This document shows positions 34,006 to 45,852 of a stretch of 64,000 nt of DNA, in pieces; positions within the stretch are counted from its first letter, which is position 1; each line of letters starts with the position of its first letter. Position numbers and translations under genes: made by a program. The DNA is from Taudactylus pleione. Taxonomy: Eukaryota > Chordata > Amphibia > Anura > Myobatrachidae. Below the pieces are notes generated by a model. That model was not told where the DNA came from and searched no databases. It saw only the letters and a program-made list of their open reading frames with translations. The DNA is taken from assembly GCA_031769625.1 (NCBI GenBank), contig JAUIMM010001587.1, positions 186,001 through 250,000 on the forward strand, in the 5' to 3' direction.

Positions 34006-34440
34006 CAATCTTCTTCCTGTTCATTCTTTGGCTTAAAGCTTTTCTTTTCACTTTTCCGCAGTAGATTTTAATTTTGTTTTGTACAATATGGTTTTCATAT
34101 GCCTAAACAGCTTAAACTCACTTTCTCTATGTCAAAGGAGTTAGTGTTGGTGATAGTTAGTTTAGTGTTATTTTTAATGTTGGTAGTAGTTTTCGTGTTG
34201 GTTAGTATAGCTAAAGGGTGGAGGGCTTGCACATTGTCTTGTTTGGGTGGTGTGAATGGAGTCTTATGGTTACAGTGTCTAATTTTGGTTCTTTGTAAGT
34301 ATTTATAGAGCTTGCTTGTTTTGTTTATACAATACCTTTCTTGGTTTGATTATGTATATGCCTGGTAAGGTTGTGTTGCAATGCTGTTTTTTATGTATTA
34401 TTTATTTCATGTGTTGCACGTTTTTTTCGAATAAAAAGAT
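34006..34440 (+). other. 3' UTR with AATAAA (unit 5)
   Basis: AATAAA is at 34430-34435; otherwise as in unit 2. Confidence 0.7.
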
Positions 34441-34961
34441 TACCAGCATTAGCATATAGTCACATACACACGGCTGTGCACCAGGAGAAGGGCTGGTATT
34501 AGCATTGGCATATAGTTACAGACACATGGCTGTACACCAGTGGAAGGGCTGATACCAGCATTAGCATATAATCACAGACACACGGCTGTACACCGGGGGA
34601 AGGGCTGATACCAGCATTAGCATATAGTCACAGACACACGGCTATACACCGGGGGAAGGGCTGATACCAGCATTAGCATACTCGTATAGTCACAGACACA
34701 CGGCTGTACACCAGGGGGAAGGGATGGTACTAGCATTAGTATATAGTCAGACACACAGCTGTACACCAGGGGAAGGGCTGATACCAGCATTAGCATATAG
34801 TCACAGACACACGGCTGTACACCAGGGGAAGGGCCGATACCAGAATTAGCATATAGTCACAGACACACGGCTGTACACCAGGGGAAGGGCTGATACCAGA
34901 ATTAGCATATAGTCACAGACACATGGCTGTACACCAGTGGAAGGGCTGATACCAGCATTAG
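34441..34961 (+). repeat. 56-bp minisatellite, 9 monomers (between units 5 and 6)
   Basis: Nine full monomers in the same order as between units 2 and 3. Confidence 0.95.
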
Positions 34962-35036
34962 TCTGTGCAGTTGCTCTTAGGCCCCTGGAAGTCATTTGCA
35001 ACCAGGGACTGTCTGGAGTATCCCTCCCCAGGGAGG

Positions 35037-36050
35037 ATGGAGGGCCTGCCGGGAGATGGTGGAGGAGATCCTGGGGTCCTGGAGGTCTCTGTAGGCCCAG
35101 ATCCTAGAGGTGGTGGAGGGCCTCTTTCCCAGCTTGCTGAAGGTACTGGCCGGCCAGTGGTAATGATTGTCCGGCTGGATGCGGCCTCAGATGGAAGTCA
35201 AACCCTGACATTGGACCCCATGCTGCATGGCTCTCCGGGGTGTGAGCTGACGCAGTGCTCCCCTATGAGTGGCAATATAAGTCTAGGGTATGAGATGGAG
35301 GAAGGCTCCCTTGGGAGTGAAGTAACCCCAGAAGGAGAGCTGATTACTTCGGGTCTACTTACCGACCGCATGGAGGAGATCTGCCCTGATGCTCAGGGCC
35401 TGATGGACGACTGCCGGGAATCCGATTCGGAGGTATTGGAGAGAGAAGTGGCTGCTGCCGCTGCCGAAGAGGCTTTCCTGGTGATGGATGTCCCGGCCCT
35501 GAAGAAGGAAGTGGCGCGAGTGTCGGATAGGATCGGGGCAAAGAGGAGGAAGCGGCAAACATGCAATAGCCAGGAGAGGTTTGTCATCCGCGACGAGCTG
35601 CTGATGCTGGCCGACAGGCTGGCTAAGTATAAAAGCAGAGTGCTGTACCTGCAAAGCCTGGCGGGTCCGGAGGCGGCTGATGCTACCCCAGCGGAGTTCC
35701 TAGAGGCCGGTGATAGAGCCTGGAGATCGGGGAATCTCGTGGTCGGCGGGTCTCCCAAGATGGCGCCGGTGGTGGGAGGGAACGCCGATTTTGGAGAAAG
35801 AGAAGGCGCGCTGATTAAAATGGAGGAGGAGGAGGCGGGCTTTCCAGTAGCTGACGGGAGCCTGGTAGAGCCAGTTCACGGAGCTCCAAAGATGGCTGTT
35901 GGGATCTTGATGCTTGTGGGTCACGATGCGGCTCACAGCGGTAAGGCGGTAGTGCCTATGGAGACTGCCGCTGTTGGGGCCGTGGAGCTGGATGGAGGAG
36001 AGGAGGCCCGGCGTGTGGTGGAGGGGGCGTGGTCCCGGTTACCATGGTGA
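35037..36050 (+). CDS. ORF1 5' part, 337 codons (unit 6)
   Basis: Same as unit 3, with the extra Glu codon. Confidence 0.65.
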   Translation: MEGLPGDGGGDPGVLEVSVGPDPRGGGGPLSQLAEGTGRPVVMIVRLDAASDGSQTLTLDPMLHGSPGCELTQCSPMSGNISLGYEMEEGSLGSEVTPEGELITSGLLTDRMEEICPDAQGLMDDCRESDSEVLEREVAAAAAEEAFLVMDVPALKKEVARVSDRIGAKRRKRQTCNSQERFVIRDELLMLADRLAKYKSRVLYLQSLAGPEAADATPAEFLEAGDRAWRSGNLVVGGSPKMAPVVGGNADFGEREGALIKMEEEEAGFPVADGSLVEPVHGAPKMAVGILMLVGHDAAHSGKAVVPMETAAVGAVELDGGEEARRVVEGAWSRLPW

Positions 36051-37978
36051 GCATGGACGCTGCTCCTGGGGGATCCAATGCACTTCCTTTGCCTGCCGGT
36101 GCTATACTGATGCCTGTCAGTTCTGTCAGCTGCCGGTGGAGAAAGGTTGAAGACGGCTGAACTGATTAATGAGTCTATGGAGGCGGAGATGCTACTGCTG
36201 GCTGAGAAGGTGGAAGCAGATGTGACTCTAGCTACATCTGTGGTGCCAGGGGCTCCTATGCTAGTAACAGCTTCTAGCTTGGTACAGGGACTTCCCCCAC
36301 TGGATAGATCAACTCTGACTCAAGAAGAGTCAAAAGTGGTGGGCTCTCTGTATGGTGACATGGGGGGCCTGAAAGAGTCAGAGCCGCGCTTGAGTTAATA
36401 GCCGCAAATAATGCAAGGCTAGAGAGTATGGGCCAAGGTCCTATGCTAGAGTGGTGTCTGGAGGGGGAGCACCAAGGGTCCCTAGTGCTACAACAATTGG
36501 TGACAGTGGTGGGAGTGGTACTAGTGGAGGTGCTCAAATAAGGAGGCGGAACGTAGTACAGCTGAGGTGGGTAGCTGTAGGAGATCCACCAAGCAAGGGG
36601 AAATTTTTGGAAATGATTTTTTCCTTAGGTTTCTCGCCCTTGGATCTTTTTGCTTGCATCCACCCGGTGCGTACCCCTGAATACGATCTGAGCTTTCAGA
36701 CCTTGCGGGGGTTGCAGGCGTTTGCAACTAAATGGGAGGAGAAAAAGGAGGAGGCCCCTTTCATTAACTACAGATGGTTTCTCGCCAGGATAGGGTCAAA
36801 GTCACTGTCCTGGTGAGGAATGAGAGCATTCCAGCTCAAGATATTCTTTTTTGGCTCTCCCGGTTTTGTGTAGTTCTATCCCCATGTTTAGAAAAGATCG
36901 ATTATACAAAGGGGGTGTGGGGAGGTGCCTACTCAGTTTTTGTTAGATTAAACAGGGTGGGCATTGAGACCAAACACATCCAGGCTGCAGCCTTCATTGG
37001 TCGCGATAAAATTCAGGCGTTCTATCCAGGACAGCCTAGAGTATGCCACAGATGCGGCAGTTTCAGGCACTTTTCGAATAACTGCCCTGAGGTGAAATGT
37101 GCTCTTTGTGGTGAGCTGGGCCACCTATCAAAGGAGTGCAATGTTGTAAAGTGCAACCTTTGTGGGTGTGTTGGTCACCCATACAGCCGCTGCCCATCTG
37201 CTTCACACAATGAGGGGTAAGGTGGGGATATTGGTGAGCTGCTTGTGGTATTGCTAAGAGAAGGAGAAAGTATAATGAGTGACAATGAGGTTGAGGTGGT
37301 TAAGGGAGAGTCTTCCTTCTCAGTAGTCAAGTCATCCAGAAAGAGAAGAGCAGGGCCAAAAGAGGAAGCATTCAACTGTCAAATAGATTCACTTTCTCAT
37401 TGGCTGAAGATGAGGCAGAGGAGGAAAAGGAGGTGAGGGATGAGGAGGTGAGAATGCAGGAGAATGGAGAGTTGGTCCAAGGGCCTCTCAGAGAAAAAGG
37501 GTCATTAAGAAGACCACCTTTGGTGAGGCTGCGGAAGGGGCCAAGGCAAAAACTAAAAAGAAACAAGGGGGCAAGGTTACAGTAAAGTCCAAAAATGTGG
37601 TGCGTGGCTGTAGTTTGGAGTGGGATTTATCAAACCTTGAATTATCGGGGTCAGAGAAAGTTGGGGGATTGGAAAAAGTGGCTTCTATAGGAGAGCCTGA
37701 TGTCGTGGAGGAAACTCCCGAGCTCAATATAAGTTCGGGTTCCTCGGGGAAGATCCCTCCAAGCCTAGGTGTTCCGGTCACTTCGGTGGATCCAAAGCTA
37801 CCGGATCCTGACCCTGATCCGGATCTTGTCTCTGGCCCTCTGGCTGATGGGGATATGCAGGTTGTTGAGGAAGAGAGGTCGGTGTCTGCAGTTGGGGCTG
37901 GAGGATGTGGTGGAGGGCGAGTGTTTGGTTGTGTCGTCGTCTGGTGAGGGTATCACTCCTGAGGTGCCCTATAAGTAA
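36051..37978 (+). pseudogene. ORF1 middle to C-terminal remnant (unit 6)
   Basis: Frames 36147-36398, 36451-36816, 36774-37220 (zinc knuckles, ending at the type C TAA) and 37245-37436. Lesions are as in unit 3. Confidence 0.83.
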
Positions 37979-38055
37979 GAAGGTTCCTTGGGGGGGAGTC
38001 TTCTTGCGCGACAAAGTGAAAGTGAAATGGGGCCCTATGTCTATAATCTAGAACT

Positions 38056-38874
38056 ATGGCTTCCCACCCTATACGATGCGCCACCATTAATGTGGCTTCC
38101 GTTTTTTCCGAACGAGCTCGTTTCATGGCTTTCTCTTTTTTCAACACGATTGATGTTGATATTTTGTTTTTGCAAGAGACCAGGAAAGAGGACTTGTCCA
38201 CACTCCGTAGGGCCAAAAGCCAGTGGAGGAGCGTGCCGTCCTACTGGTCTCTTGCGGCCGAGCCGTACAGTGGGGTGGCGGTACTTTTTACCGATATGAT
38301 AACTGTACACAAGATTATAGAATTACAGGTAGGTAGGTGTATGGTTTTGGATGTTAGCCTAAGGGGGCATGATCTCAAGCTGATTAACGTCTACGGACCG
38401 CAGTCGGCCTGGGATAGGAAGTGCCTCTTTGGGCTGATAAAACCATTCCTTTTTACAGCCCGGCAAGTTGTCTTTGGTGGTGATTTCAATACCATTGTAA
38501 GGCCCAAAGACAGGGGGGGTGCAAAGTCAACCCTGGGCTATGATGCTAGGTTTTTAGTTAGTATGGTAAGAGAGGCAGGTCTGGTCGATGTGCATATTCA
38601 CCATAGTCCAGACCTCACGGGTTACACATATCATTGTGGTAGTCGTAGGTCTAGGATAGATAGGTTTTTTGTTAAGGAAAGTTCAAAAACTTTACCTCCT
38701 GAGGTGAAGGCAGTAGAATTTTCTGATCACGTGTGCCCGAGTGTCGCGTTGAATGCTTTGGAAACTCCTCAGAGGGTGCGGGGCCTTTGGCATTTGAACT
38801 CTGAACTTTTGAAGGAAGAGAGTGTTAGTCAGTCCTTTAGGGACTTCATTCAAATACAGGAGACACTTCTGTAG
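38056..38874 (+). CDS. ORF2 endonuclease domain (unit 6)
   Basis: 272 codons with the same type C substitutions as unit 3; the catalytic set is complete. Confidence 0.9.
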   Translation: MASHPIRCATINVASVFSERARFMAFSFFNTIDVDILFLQETRKEDLSTLRRAKSQWRSVPSYWSLAAEPYSGVAVLFTDMITVHKIIELQVGRCMVLDVSLRGHDLKLINVYGPQSAWDRKCLFGLIKPFLFTARQVVFGGDFNTIVRPKDRGGAKSTLGYDARFLVSMVREAGLVDVHIHHSPDLTGYTYHCGSRRSRIDRFFVKESSKTLPPEVKAVEFSDHVCPSVALNALETPQRVRGLWHLNSELLKEESVSQSFRDFIQIQETLL

Positions 38875-41042
38875 GCTGGTTGGTCTAGATCTGAGTGGTG
38901 GGAAAAATGCAAAAAAAAGGACTCAGAGGTATTTTCAGAGGCTGGTAGCACACAAAAACTTGAGAAAAAGATGCGTCTACCAGAGTTTGAGAAAGAAACT
39001 AGATTTCTTAATCTCTGAGTGTGTCGACATAGTGGGGATATCTTCCGGGTGAAAGCCCAGCTGAAGGAGCTCCAGTATGACCATCTGGCTTCCTTGATTT
39101 TGGAGAGGGATTATGGTAAATACCACTCGCCTGATCCTTACCAGAGTTGCAGGAAGTCGGTTGACTTAAGGGAGGTGAGGGGCTTGTATGATGATCAGGG
39201 TACTCTCTGTGAAGACAGGGATGGCATCCTGGGAGTCATCAGGTCCTATTATTTGGACCTTCTGTCTGAGCAACCACTCATTAGAGAAAGGATGGAGTCC
39301 TTTCTGAGGGAGACACCAGGGCTGGAGAAGCTTGATGCCTCTTTTGATTCTTTGGGTGATGATGTGACAGTAGAAGAAGTTAAGAGAGCTATAGACGGTT
39401 TGTGTATAAAAAAATCTCCAGGACCGGATGGTTTTACAACTGAATTCTTTAAGGCCTTTAAGGACATCTTGGCTCCCCGCCTTATGGAGGTTTAAGAGTG
39501 CCTGGGTGAGGGGTCGCTCCCTCCTTCCATGAGGTCTTCTGCCCTCATATTGTTATGCAAAGGGAAAGACCTGTCCCGTATTGAGAACTGGCGCCCCATC
39601 GCTCTTCTCAATATGGACAGAACAATTTTGGTAAAAATACTGTTTAATCGGCTGATGGAAGTTTCCGGGCAGGTACTGTCCCCGTCTCAGCATTGCACCG
39701 TGAAGGGCCGTAGTGGCCTACGCAGATGATGTCACTGTTGTCCTGTCTTCTGTGGCAGAGGCGCAGTGCATAGAACTCCCGATCTCTGACTACTCTGAAG
39801 CCTCGTGAACCAAGACAAATGTGAAGCTTTCTGGATGGGGGAGGAAGGCGATGAGTTTGACCTTCCGGACAGCCTCCCCCGGGCCAGTCCTCAGATTAAA
39901 ATTCTAGGCATCACATTCGATCGTGGTGATTATGCCACTCAAAATTGGGAGAGGAGGATAGAGGAAGCCAACAGGAAAGTGCAGTCCTGGAGAACTTGGC
40001 AGTTCTCTTACAGGGAAAGGGTTCATCTGTGCAAAACATTTCTGGTTCCTATCTTTCTTTACGTCAGCTATATGTGTGTTTCTTACCACAATCTTTGTGG
40101 TCTAAAGTGTTGTCCTTGTTCTTCCGTTTATTTTGGGGGAATGGGATGAATATTGTCAAGAGAGGTATTACCTACAGGCCAAGGAATGAAGGTGGATTGG
40201 GTATGGTCAATCCAGTGGTATTTTTTGCCACAACTTTTATTAAACTTAATCTTGGAAGTCTGTTTTTGGAGACTTCTCCTTGGTGGGTACAGAGTTTTAA
40301 GGCATGGGTGACTCCCTTCCTTGAACTCTGGTATGATGGTGGCCATGTAAAAGCCTTCAGAGGCAGGTCTGGCAGTCTTTCGATCTATGTCATTCTGTGT
40401 TTGAAAGTGACAAGGCAATGGGGGAGTGGCAGCGGGTGATGTCAAAACCCTTTCTAGAAGGGAGTTGGAGAGAGGCATTTTGCGGACTCACTTCTATGCT
40501 CCGCTGTCACTAAAGGACTGCCTGGGCAAGGTCTGCTCAGATGGGATCTCTTTGATATGTTCAGAGAGAATTCCGCTGAAGTACAGAGACCTTGCCTGGC
40601 TCTCTTTTCAAGGAAGGCTCTATGTTAGAGGGCACATCAGGTGGCGAAATGCAGGTGATCGTGGCTGCCCACGTGAGGAATGTCTAGGGGAGGAGGAGAC
40701 CATGGACCACTTCCTGATTGAATGTCCCTTTAACATCTAAAATTTACAAGAGGGTTTCAAGCGTTTAACGCATTCCGTGCCTTTCAGGGCTCAGTTACCC
40801 TGAGTGGGTTTACGGAGCATTCAAGGGAACGGTCGTTATGATATGGTCACTATTTTTGTAGTCAGTTTAGTGGTTAGGTACCACACGTGGAGCGCATGGT
40901 GCTTAGTGACAAATAGAAGCAAATCCTTCCCTGTGAGGTGGTGGCGGGTAATATTCTTCACGAGGTTAAGAAGGAGAAGATTGGATGCCGTTGGGTGGTC
41001 AAGGAGGTGGAGACACCTAAAGCCCCCTTAGTGGGTGTCTGA
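38875..41042 (+). pseudogene. ORF2 RT and C-terminal remnant (unit 6)
   Basis: As unit 3, but with Arg rather than Gly near 39478. The NWRP-to-KGRS frame is 39529-39729. The finger frame is 40426-40740. Confidence 0.88.
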
Positions 41043-41481
41043 CAATCTTCTTCCTGTTCATTCTTTGGCTTAAAGCTTTTCTTTTCACTTTTCCGCAGTA
41101 GATTTTAATTTTGTTTTGTACAATATGGTTTTCATATGCCTAAACAGCTTAAACTCACTTTCTCTATGTCAAAGGAGTTAGTGTTGGTGATAGTTAGTTT
41201 AGTGTTATTTTTAATGTTGGTAGTAGTTTTCGTGTTGGTTAGTATAGCTAAAGGGTGGAGGGCTTGCACATTGTCTTGTTTGGGTGGTGTGAATGGAGTC
41301 TTATGGTTACAGTGTCTAATTTTGGTTCTTTGTATGTAAGTATTTATAGAGCTTGCTTGTTTTGTTTATACAATACCTTTCTTGGTTTGATTATGTATAT
41401 GCCTGGTAAGGTTGTGTTGCAATGCTGTTTTTTATGTATTATTTATTTCATGTGTTGCACGTTTTTTTCGAATAAAAAGAT
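41043..41481 (+). other. 3' UTR with AATAAA (unit 6)
   Basis: AATAAA is at 41471-41476; it has the TATG insertion of type C. Confidence 0.7.
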
Positions 41482-41946
41482 TACCAGCATTAGCATATAG
41501 TCACATACACACGGCTGTGCACAAGGAGAAGGGCTGGTATTAGCATTGGCATATAGTTACAGACACATGGCTGTACACCAGTGGAAGGGCTGATACCAGC
41601 ATTAGCATATAATCACAGACACACGGCTGTACACCGGGGGAAGGGCTGATACCAGCATTAGCATATAGTCACAGACACACGGCTATACACCGGGGGAAGG
41701 GCTGATACCAGCATTAGCATACTCGTATAGTCACAGACACACGGCTGTACACCAGGGGGAAGGGATGGTACTAGCATTAGTATATAGTCAGACACACAGC
41801 TGTACACCAGGGGAAGGGCTGATACCAGCATTAGCATATAGTCATAGACACACGGCTGTACACCAGGGGAAGGGCTGATACCAGAATTAGCATATAGTCA
41901 CAGACACATGGCTGTACACCAGTGGAAGGGCTGATACCAGCATTAG
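41482..41946 (+). repeat. 56-bp minisatellite, 8 monomers (between units 6 and 7)
   Basis: Eight full monomers, as after unit 3. This is the last long minisatellite; later ones have two or three monomers. Confidence 0.95.
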
Positions 41947-42021
41947 TCTGTGCAGTTGCTCTTAGGCCCCTGGAAGTCATTTGCAACCAGGGACTGTCTG
42001 GAGTATCCCTCCCCAGGGAGG

Positions 42022-43032
42022 ATGGAGGGCCTGCCGGGAGATGGTGGAGGAGATCCTGGGGTCCTGGAGGTCTCTGTAGGCCCAGATCCTAGAGGTGGTG
42101 GAGGGCCTCTTTCCCAGCTTGCTGAAGGTACTGGCCGGCCAGTGGTAATGATTGTCCGGCTGGATGCGGCCTCAGATGGAAGTCAAACCCTGACATTGGA
42201 CCCCATGCTGCATGGCTCTCCGGGGTGTGAGCTGACGCAGTGCTCCCCTATGAGTGGCAATATAAGTCTAGGGTATGAGATGGAGGAAGGCTCCCTTGGG
42301 AGTGAAGTAACCCCAGAAGGAGAGCTGATTACTTCGGGTCTACTTACCGACCGCATGGAGGAGATCTGCCCTGATGCTCAGGGCCTGATGGACGACTGCC
42401 GGGAATCCGATTCGGAGGTATTGGAGAGAGAAGTGGCTGCTGCCGCTGCCGAAGAGGCTTTCCTGGTGATGGATGTCCCGGCCCTGAAGAAGGAAGTGGC
42501 GCGAGTGTCGGCTAGGATCGGGGCAAAGAGGAGGAAGCGGCAAACATGCAATAGCCAGGAGAGGTTTGTCATCCGCGACGAGCTGCTGATGCTGGCCGAC
42601 AGGCTGGCTAAGTATAAAAGCAGAGTGCTGTACCTGCAAAGCCTGGCGGGTCCAGCGGCGGCTGATGCTACCCCAGCGGAGTTCCTAGAGGCCGGTGATA
42701 GAGCCTGGAGATCGGGGAATCTCGTGGTCGGCGGGTCTCCCAAGATGGCGCCGGTGGTGGGAGGGAACGCCGATATTGGAGAAAGAGAAGGCGCGCTGAT
42801 TAAAATGGAGGAGGAGGCGGGCTTTCCAGTAGCCGACGGGAGCCTGGTAGAGCCAGTTCACGGAGCTCCAAAGATGGCTGTTGGGATCTTGATGCTTGCG
42901 GGTCACGATGCGGCTCACAGCGGTAAGGCGGTAGTGCCTATGGAGACTGCCGCTGTTGGGGCCGTGGAGCTGGATGGAGGAGAAGAGGCCTTGCGTGTGG
43001 TGGAGGGGGCGTGGTCCCGGTTACCATGGTGA
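42022..43032 (+). CDS. ORF1 5' part, 336 codons (unit 7)
   Basis: Like type A, with a private Leu codon near 42990 (TTG where A has TGG and B, C and F have CGG). Open throughout. Confidence 0.65.
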   Translation: MEGLPGDGGGDPGVLEVSVGPDPRGGGGPLSQLAEGTGRPVVMIVRLDAASDGSQTLTLDPMLHGSPGCELTQCSPMSGNISLGYEMEEGSLGSEVTPEGELITSGLLTDRMEEICPDAQGLMDDCRESDSEVLEREVAAAAAEEAFLVMDVPALKKEVARVSARIGAKRRKRQTCNSQERFVIRDELLMLADRLAKYKSRVLYLQSLAGPAAADATPAEFLEAGDRAWRSGNLVVGGSPKMAPVVGGNADIGEREGALIKMEEEAGFPVADGSLVEPVHGAPKMAVGILMLAGHDAAHSGKAVVPMETAAVGAVELDGGEEALRVVEGAWSRLPW

Positions 43033-44954
43033 GCATGGACGCTGCTCCTGGGGGATCCGATGCACTTCCTTTGCCTGCCGGTGCTATACTGATGCCTGTG
43101 TCAGTTCTGTCAGCTGCCGGTGGAGAAAGGTTGAAGACGGCTGAACTGATTAATGAGTCTATGGAGGTGGAGATGCTACTGCTGGCTGAGAAGGTGGAAG
43201 CAGATGTGACTCTAGCTACATCTGTGGTGCCAGGGGCTCCTATGCCAGTAACAGCTTCTAGCTTGGTGCAGGGATAGATCAACTCTGACTCAGGAAGAGT
43301 CAAAAGTGGTGGACTCTCTGTATGGTGACATGGGGGGCCTGAAAGAGTCAGAGCCACGCTTGAGTTAATAGCCGCAAATAATGCAAGGCTAGAGAGTATG
43401 GGCCAAGGTCCTATGCTAGAGTGGTGTCTGGAGGGGGAGCACCAAGGGTCCCTAGTGCTACAACAATTGGTGACAGTGGTGGGAGTGGTACTAGTGGAGG
43501 TGCTGAAATAAGGAGGCGGAACGTAGTACAGCTGAGGTGGGTAGCTGTAGGAGATCCACCAAGCAAGGGGGAATTTTTGGAAATGATTTTTTCCTTAGGT
43601 TTCTCGCCCTTGGATCTTTTTGCTTGCATCCACCCGGTGCGTACCCCTGAATACGATCTGAGCTTTCAGACCTTGCGGGGGTTGCAGGCGTTTGCAACTA
43701 AATGGGAGGAGAAAAAGGAGGAGGCCCCTTTCATTAACTACAGGTCTCAGATGGTTTCTCGCCAGGATAGGGTCAAAGTCACTGTCCTGGTGAGGAATGA
43801 GAGCATTCCAGCTCAAGATATTCTTTTTTGGCTCTCCCGGTTTTGTGTAGTTCTATCCCCATGTTTAGAAAGATCGATTATACAAAGGGGGTGTGGGGAG
43901 GTGCCTACTCAGTTTTTGTTAGATTAAACAGGGTGGGCATTGAGACCAAACACATCCAGGCTGCAGCCTTCATTGGTCGCGATAAAATTCAGGCGTTCTA
44001 TCCAGGACAGCCTAGAGTATGCCACAGATGCGGCAGTTTCAGGCACTTTTCGAATAACTGCCCTGAGGTGAAATGTGCTCTTTGTGGTGAGCTGGGCCAC
44101 CTATCAAAGGAGTGCAATGTTGTAAAGTGCAACCTTTGTGGGTGTGTTGGTCACCCATACAGCCGCTGCCCATCTGCTTCACACAATGAGGGGTCAGGTG
44201 GGGATATTGGTGAGCTGCTTGTGGTATTGCTAAGAGAAGGAGAAAGTATAATGAGTAACAATGAGGTTGAGGTGGTTAAGGGAGAGTCTTCCTTCTCAGT
44301 AGTCAAGTCATCCAGAAAGAGAAGAGCAGGGCCAAAAGAGGAAGCATTCAACTGTCAAATAGATTCACTTTCTCATTGGCTGAAGATGAGGCAGAGGAGG
44401 AAAAGGAGGTGAGGGATGAGGAGGTGAGAATGCAGGAGAATGGAGAGTTGGTCCAAGGGCCACTCAGAGAAAAAGGGTCATTAAGAAGACCACCTTTGGT
44501 GAGGCTGCGGAAGGGGCCAAGGCAAAAACTAAAAAGAAACAAGGGGGCAAGGTTACAGTAAAGTCCAAAAATGTGGTGCGTGGCTGTAGTTTGGAGTGGG
44601 ATTTATCAAACCTTGAATTATCGGGGTCAGAGAAAGTGGGGGGAGTGGAAAAAGTGGCTTCTATAGGAGAGCCAGATGTCGTGGAGGAAACTCCCGAGCT
44701 CAATATAAGTTCGGGTTCCTCGGGGAAGATCCCTCCAAGCCTAGGTGTTCCGGTCACTTCGGTGGATCCAAAGCTACCGGATCCTGACCCTGATCCGGAT
44801 CTTGTCTCTGGCCCTCTGGCTGATGGGCATATGCAGGTTGTTGAGGAAGAGAGGTCGGTGTCTGCAGTTGGGGCTGGAGGATGTGGTGGAGGGCGAGTGT
44901 TTGGTTGTGTCGTCGTCTGGTGAGGGTATCACTCCTGAGGTGCCCTGTAAGTAA
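43011..44954 (+). pseudogene. ORF1 middle to C-terminal remnant (unit 7)
   Basis: The frame 43011-43277 is cut by the 14-bp loss between GGA repeats. The frame 43421-43927 is open past the site where A and B shift, but leaves frame at a lost A near 43870. The three zinc knuckles are in 43828-44412. The tail ends at 44954 and a G run near 44968 is longer than in other units. Confidence 0.83.
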
Positions 44955-45033
44955 GAAGGTTCCTTGGGGGGGGGAGTCTTCTTGCGCGACAAAGTGAAAG
45001 TGAAATGGGGCCCTATGTCTATAATCTAGAACT

Positions 45034-45852
45034 ATGGCTTCCCACCCTATACGATGCGCCACCATTAATGTGGCTTCCGTTTTTTCCGAACGAGCTCGTT
45101 TCATGGCTTTCTCTTTTTTCAACACGATTGATGTTGATATTTTGTTTTTGCAAGAGACCAGGAAAGAGGACTTGTCCACACTCCGTAGGGCCAAAAGCCA
45201 GTGGAGGAGCGTGCCGTCCTACTGGTCTCTTGCGGCCGAGCCGTACGGTGGGGTGGCGGTACTTTTTACCGATATGATAACTGTACACAAGATTATAGAA
45301 TTACAGGTAGGTAGGTGTATGGTTTTGGATGTTAGCCTAAGGGGGCATGATCTCAGGCTGATTAACGTCTATGGACCGCAGTCGGCCTGGGATAGGAAGT
45401 GCCTCTTTGGGCTGATAAAACCATTCCTTTTTACAGCCCGGCAAGTTGTCTTTGGTGGTGATTTCAATACCATTGTAAGGCCCAAAGACAGGGGGGGTGC
45501 AAAGTCAACCCTGGGCTATGATGCTAGGTTTTTAGTTAGTATGGTAAGAGAGGCAGGTCTGGTCGATGTGCATATTCACCATAGTCCAGACCTCACGGGT
45601 TACACATATCATTGTGGTAGTCGTAGGTCTAGGATAGATAGGTTTTTTGTTAAGGAAAGTTCGAAAACTTTACCTCCTGAGGTGAAGGCAGTAGAATTTT
45701 CTGATCACGTGTGCCCGAGTGTCGCGTTGAATGCTTTGGAAACTCCTCAGAGGGTGCGGGGCCTTTGGCATTTGAACTCTGAACTTTTGAAGGAAGAGAG
45801 TGTTAGTCAGTCCTTTAGGGACTTCATTCAACTACAGGAGACACTTCTGTAG
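45034..45852 (+). CDS. ORF2 endonuclease domain (unit 7)
   Basis: 272 codons with the catalytic set complete; it has Val97 as in units 3, 6, 8 and 9. Confidence 0.9.
   Translation: MASHPIRCATINVASVFSERARFMAFSFFNTIDVDILFLQETRKEDLSTLRRAKSQWRSVPSYWSLAAEPYGGVAVLFTDMITVHKIIELQVGRCMVLDVSLRGHDLRLINVYGPQSAWDRKCLFGLIKPFLFTARQVVFGGDFNTIVRPKDRGGAKSTLGYDARFLVSMVREAGLVDVHIHHSPDLTGYTYHCGSRRSRIDRFFVKESSKTLPPEVKAVEFSDHVCPSVALNALETPQRVRGLWHLNSELLKEESVSQSFRDFIQLQETLL

Larger units (their letters stand above)
27924..34964 (+). mobile_element. LINE unit 5 (type B), complete
   Basis: 7041 bp. It carries all the type B states of unit 2, and G in place of C at the site of 11874. Confidence 0.93.
20878..41949 (+). 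repeat. Higher-order repeat copy 2 (units A-B-C)
   Basis: This is a 21,072-bp trimer repeating units 1-3 in the same order, with unit lengths 7046, 7041 and 6985 bp. By eye only a few differences from copy 1 are visible: 4970-4975, 11874, 15064, 15066, 18406 and 40038 (window coordinates of whichever copy carries the private base). Identity is therefore above 99.9 percent by my reading, but the comparison was not exhaustive. Confidence 0.93.
34965..41949 (+). mobile_element. LINE unit 6 (type C), complete
   Basis: 6985 bp with all the type C states of unit 3. Private base: A at 40038 (Leu to Ile in one C-terminal frame). It has the majority bases at the three private sites of unit 3. Confidence 0.93.
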
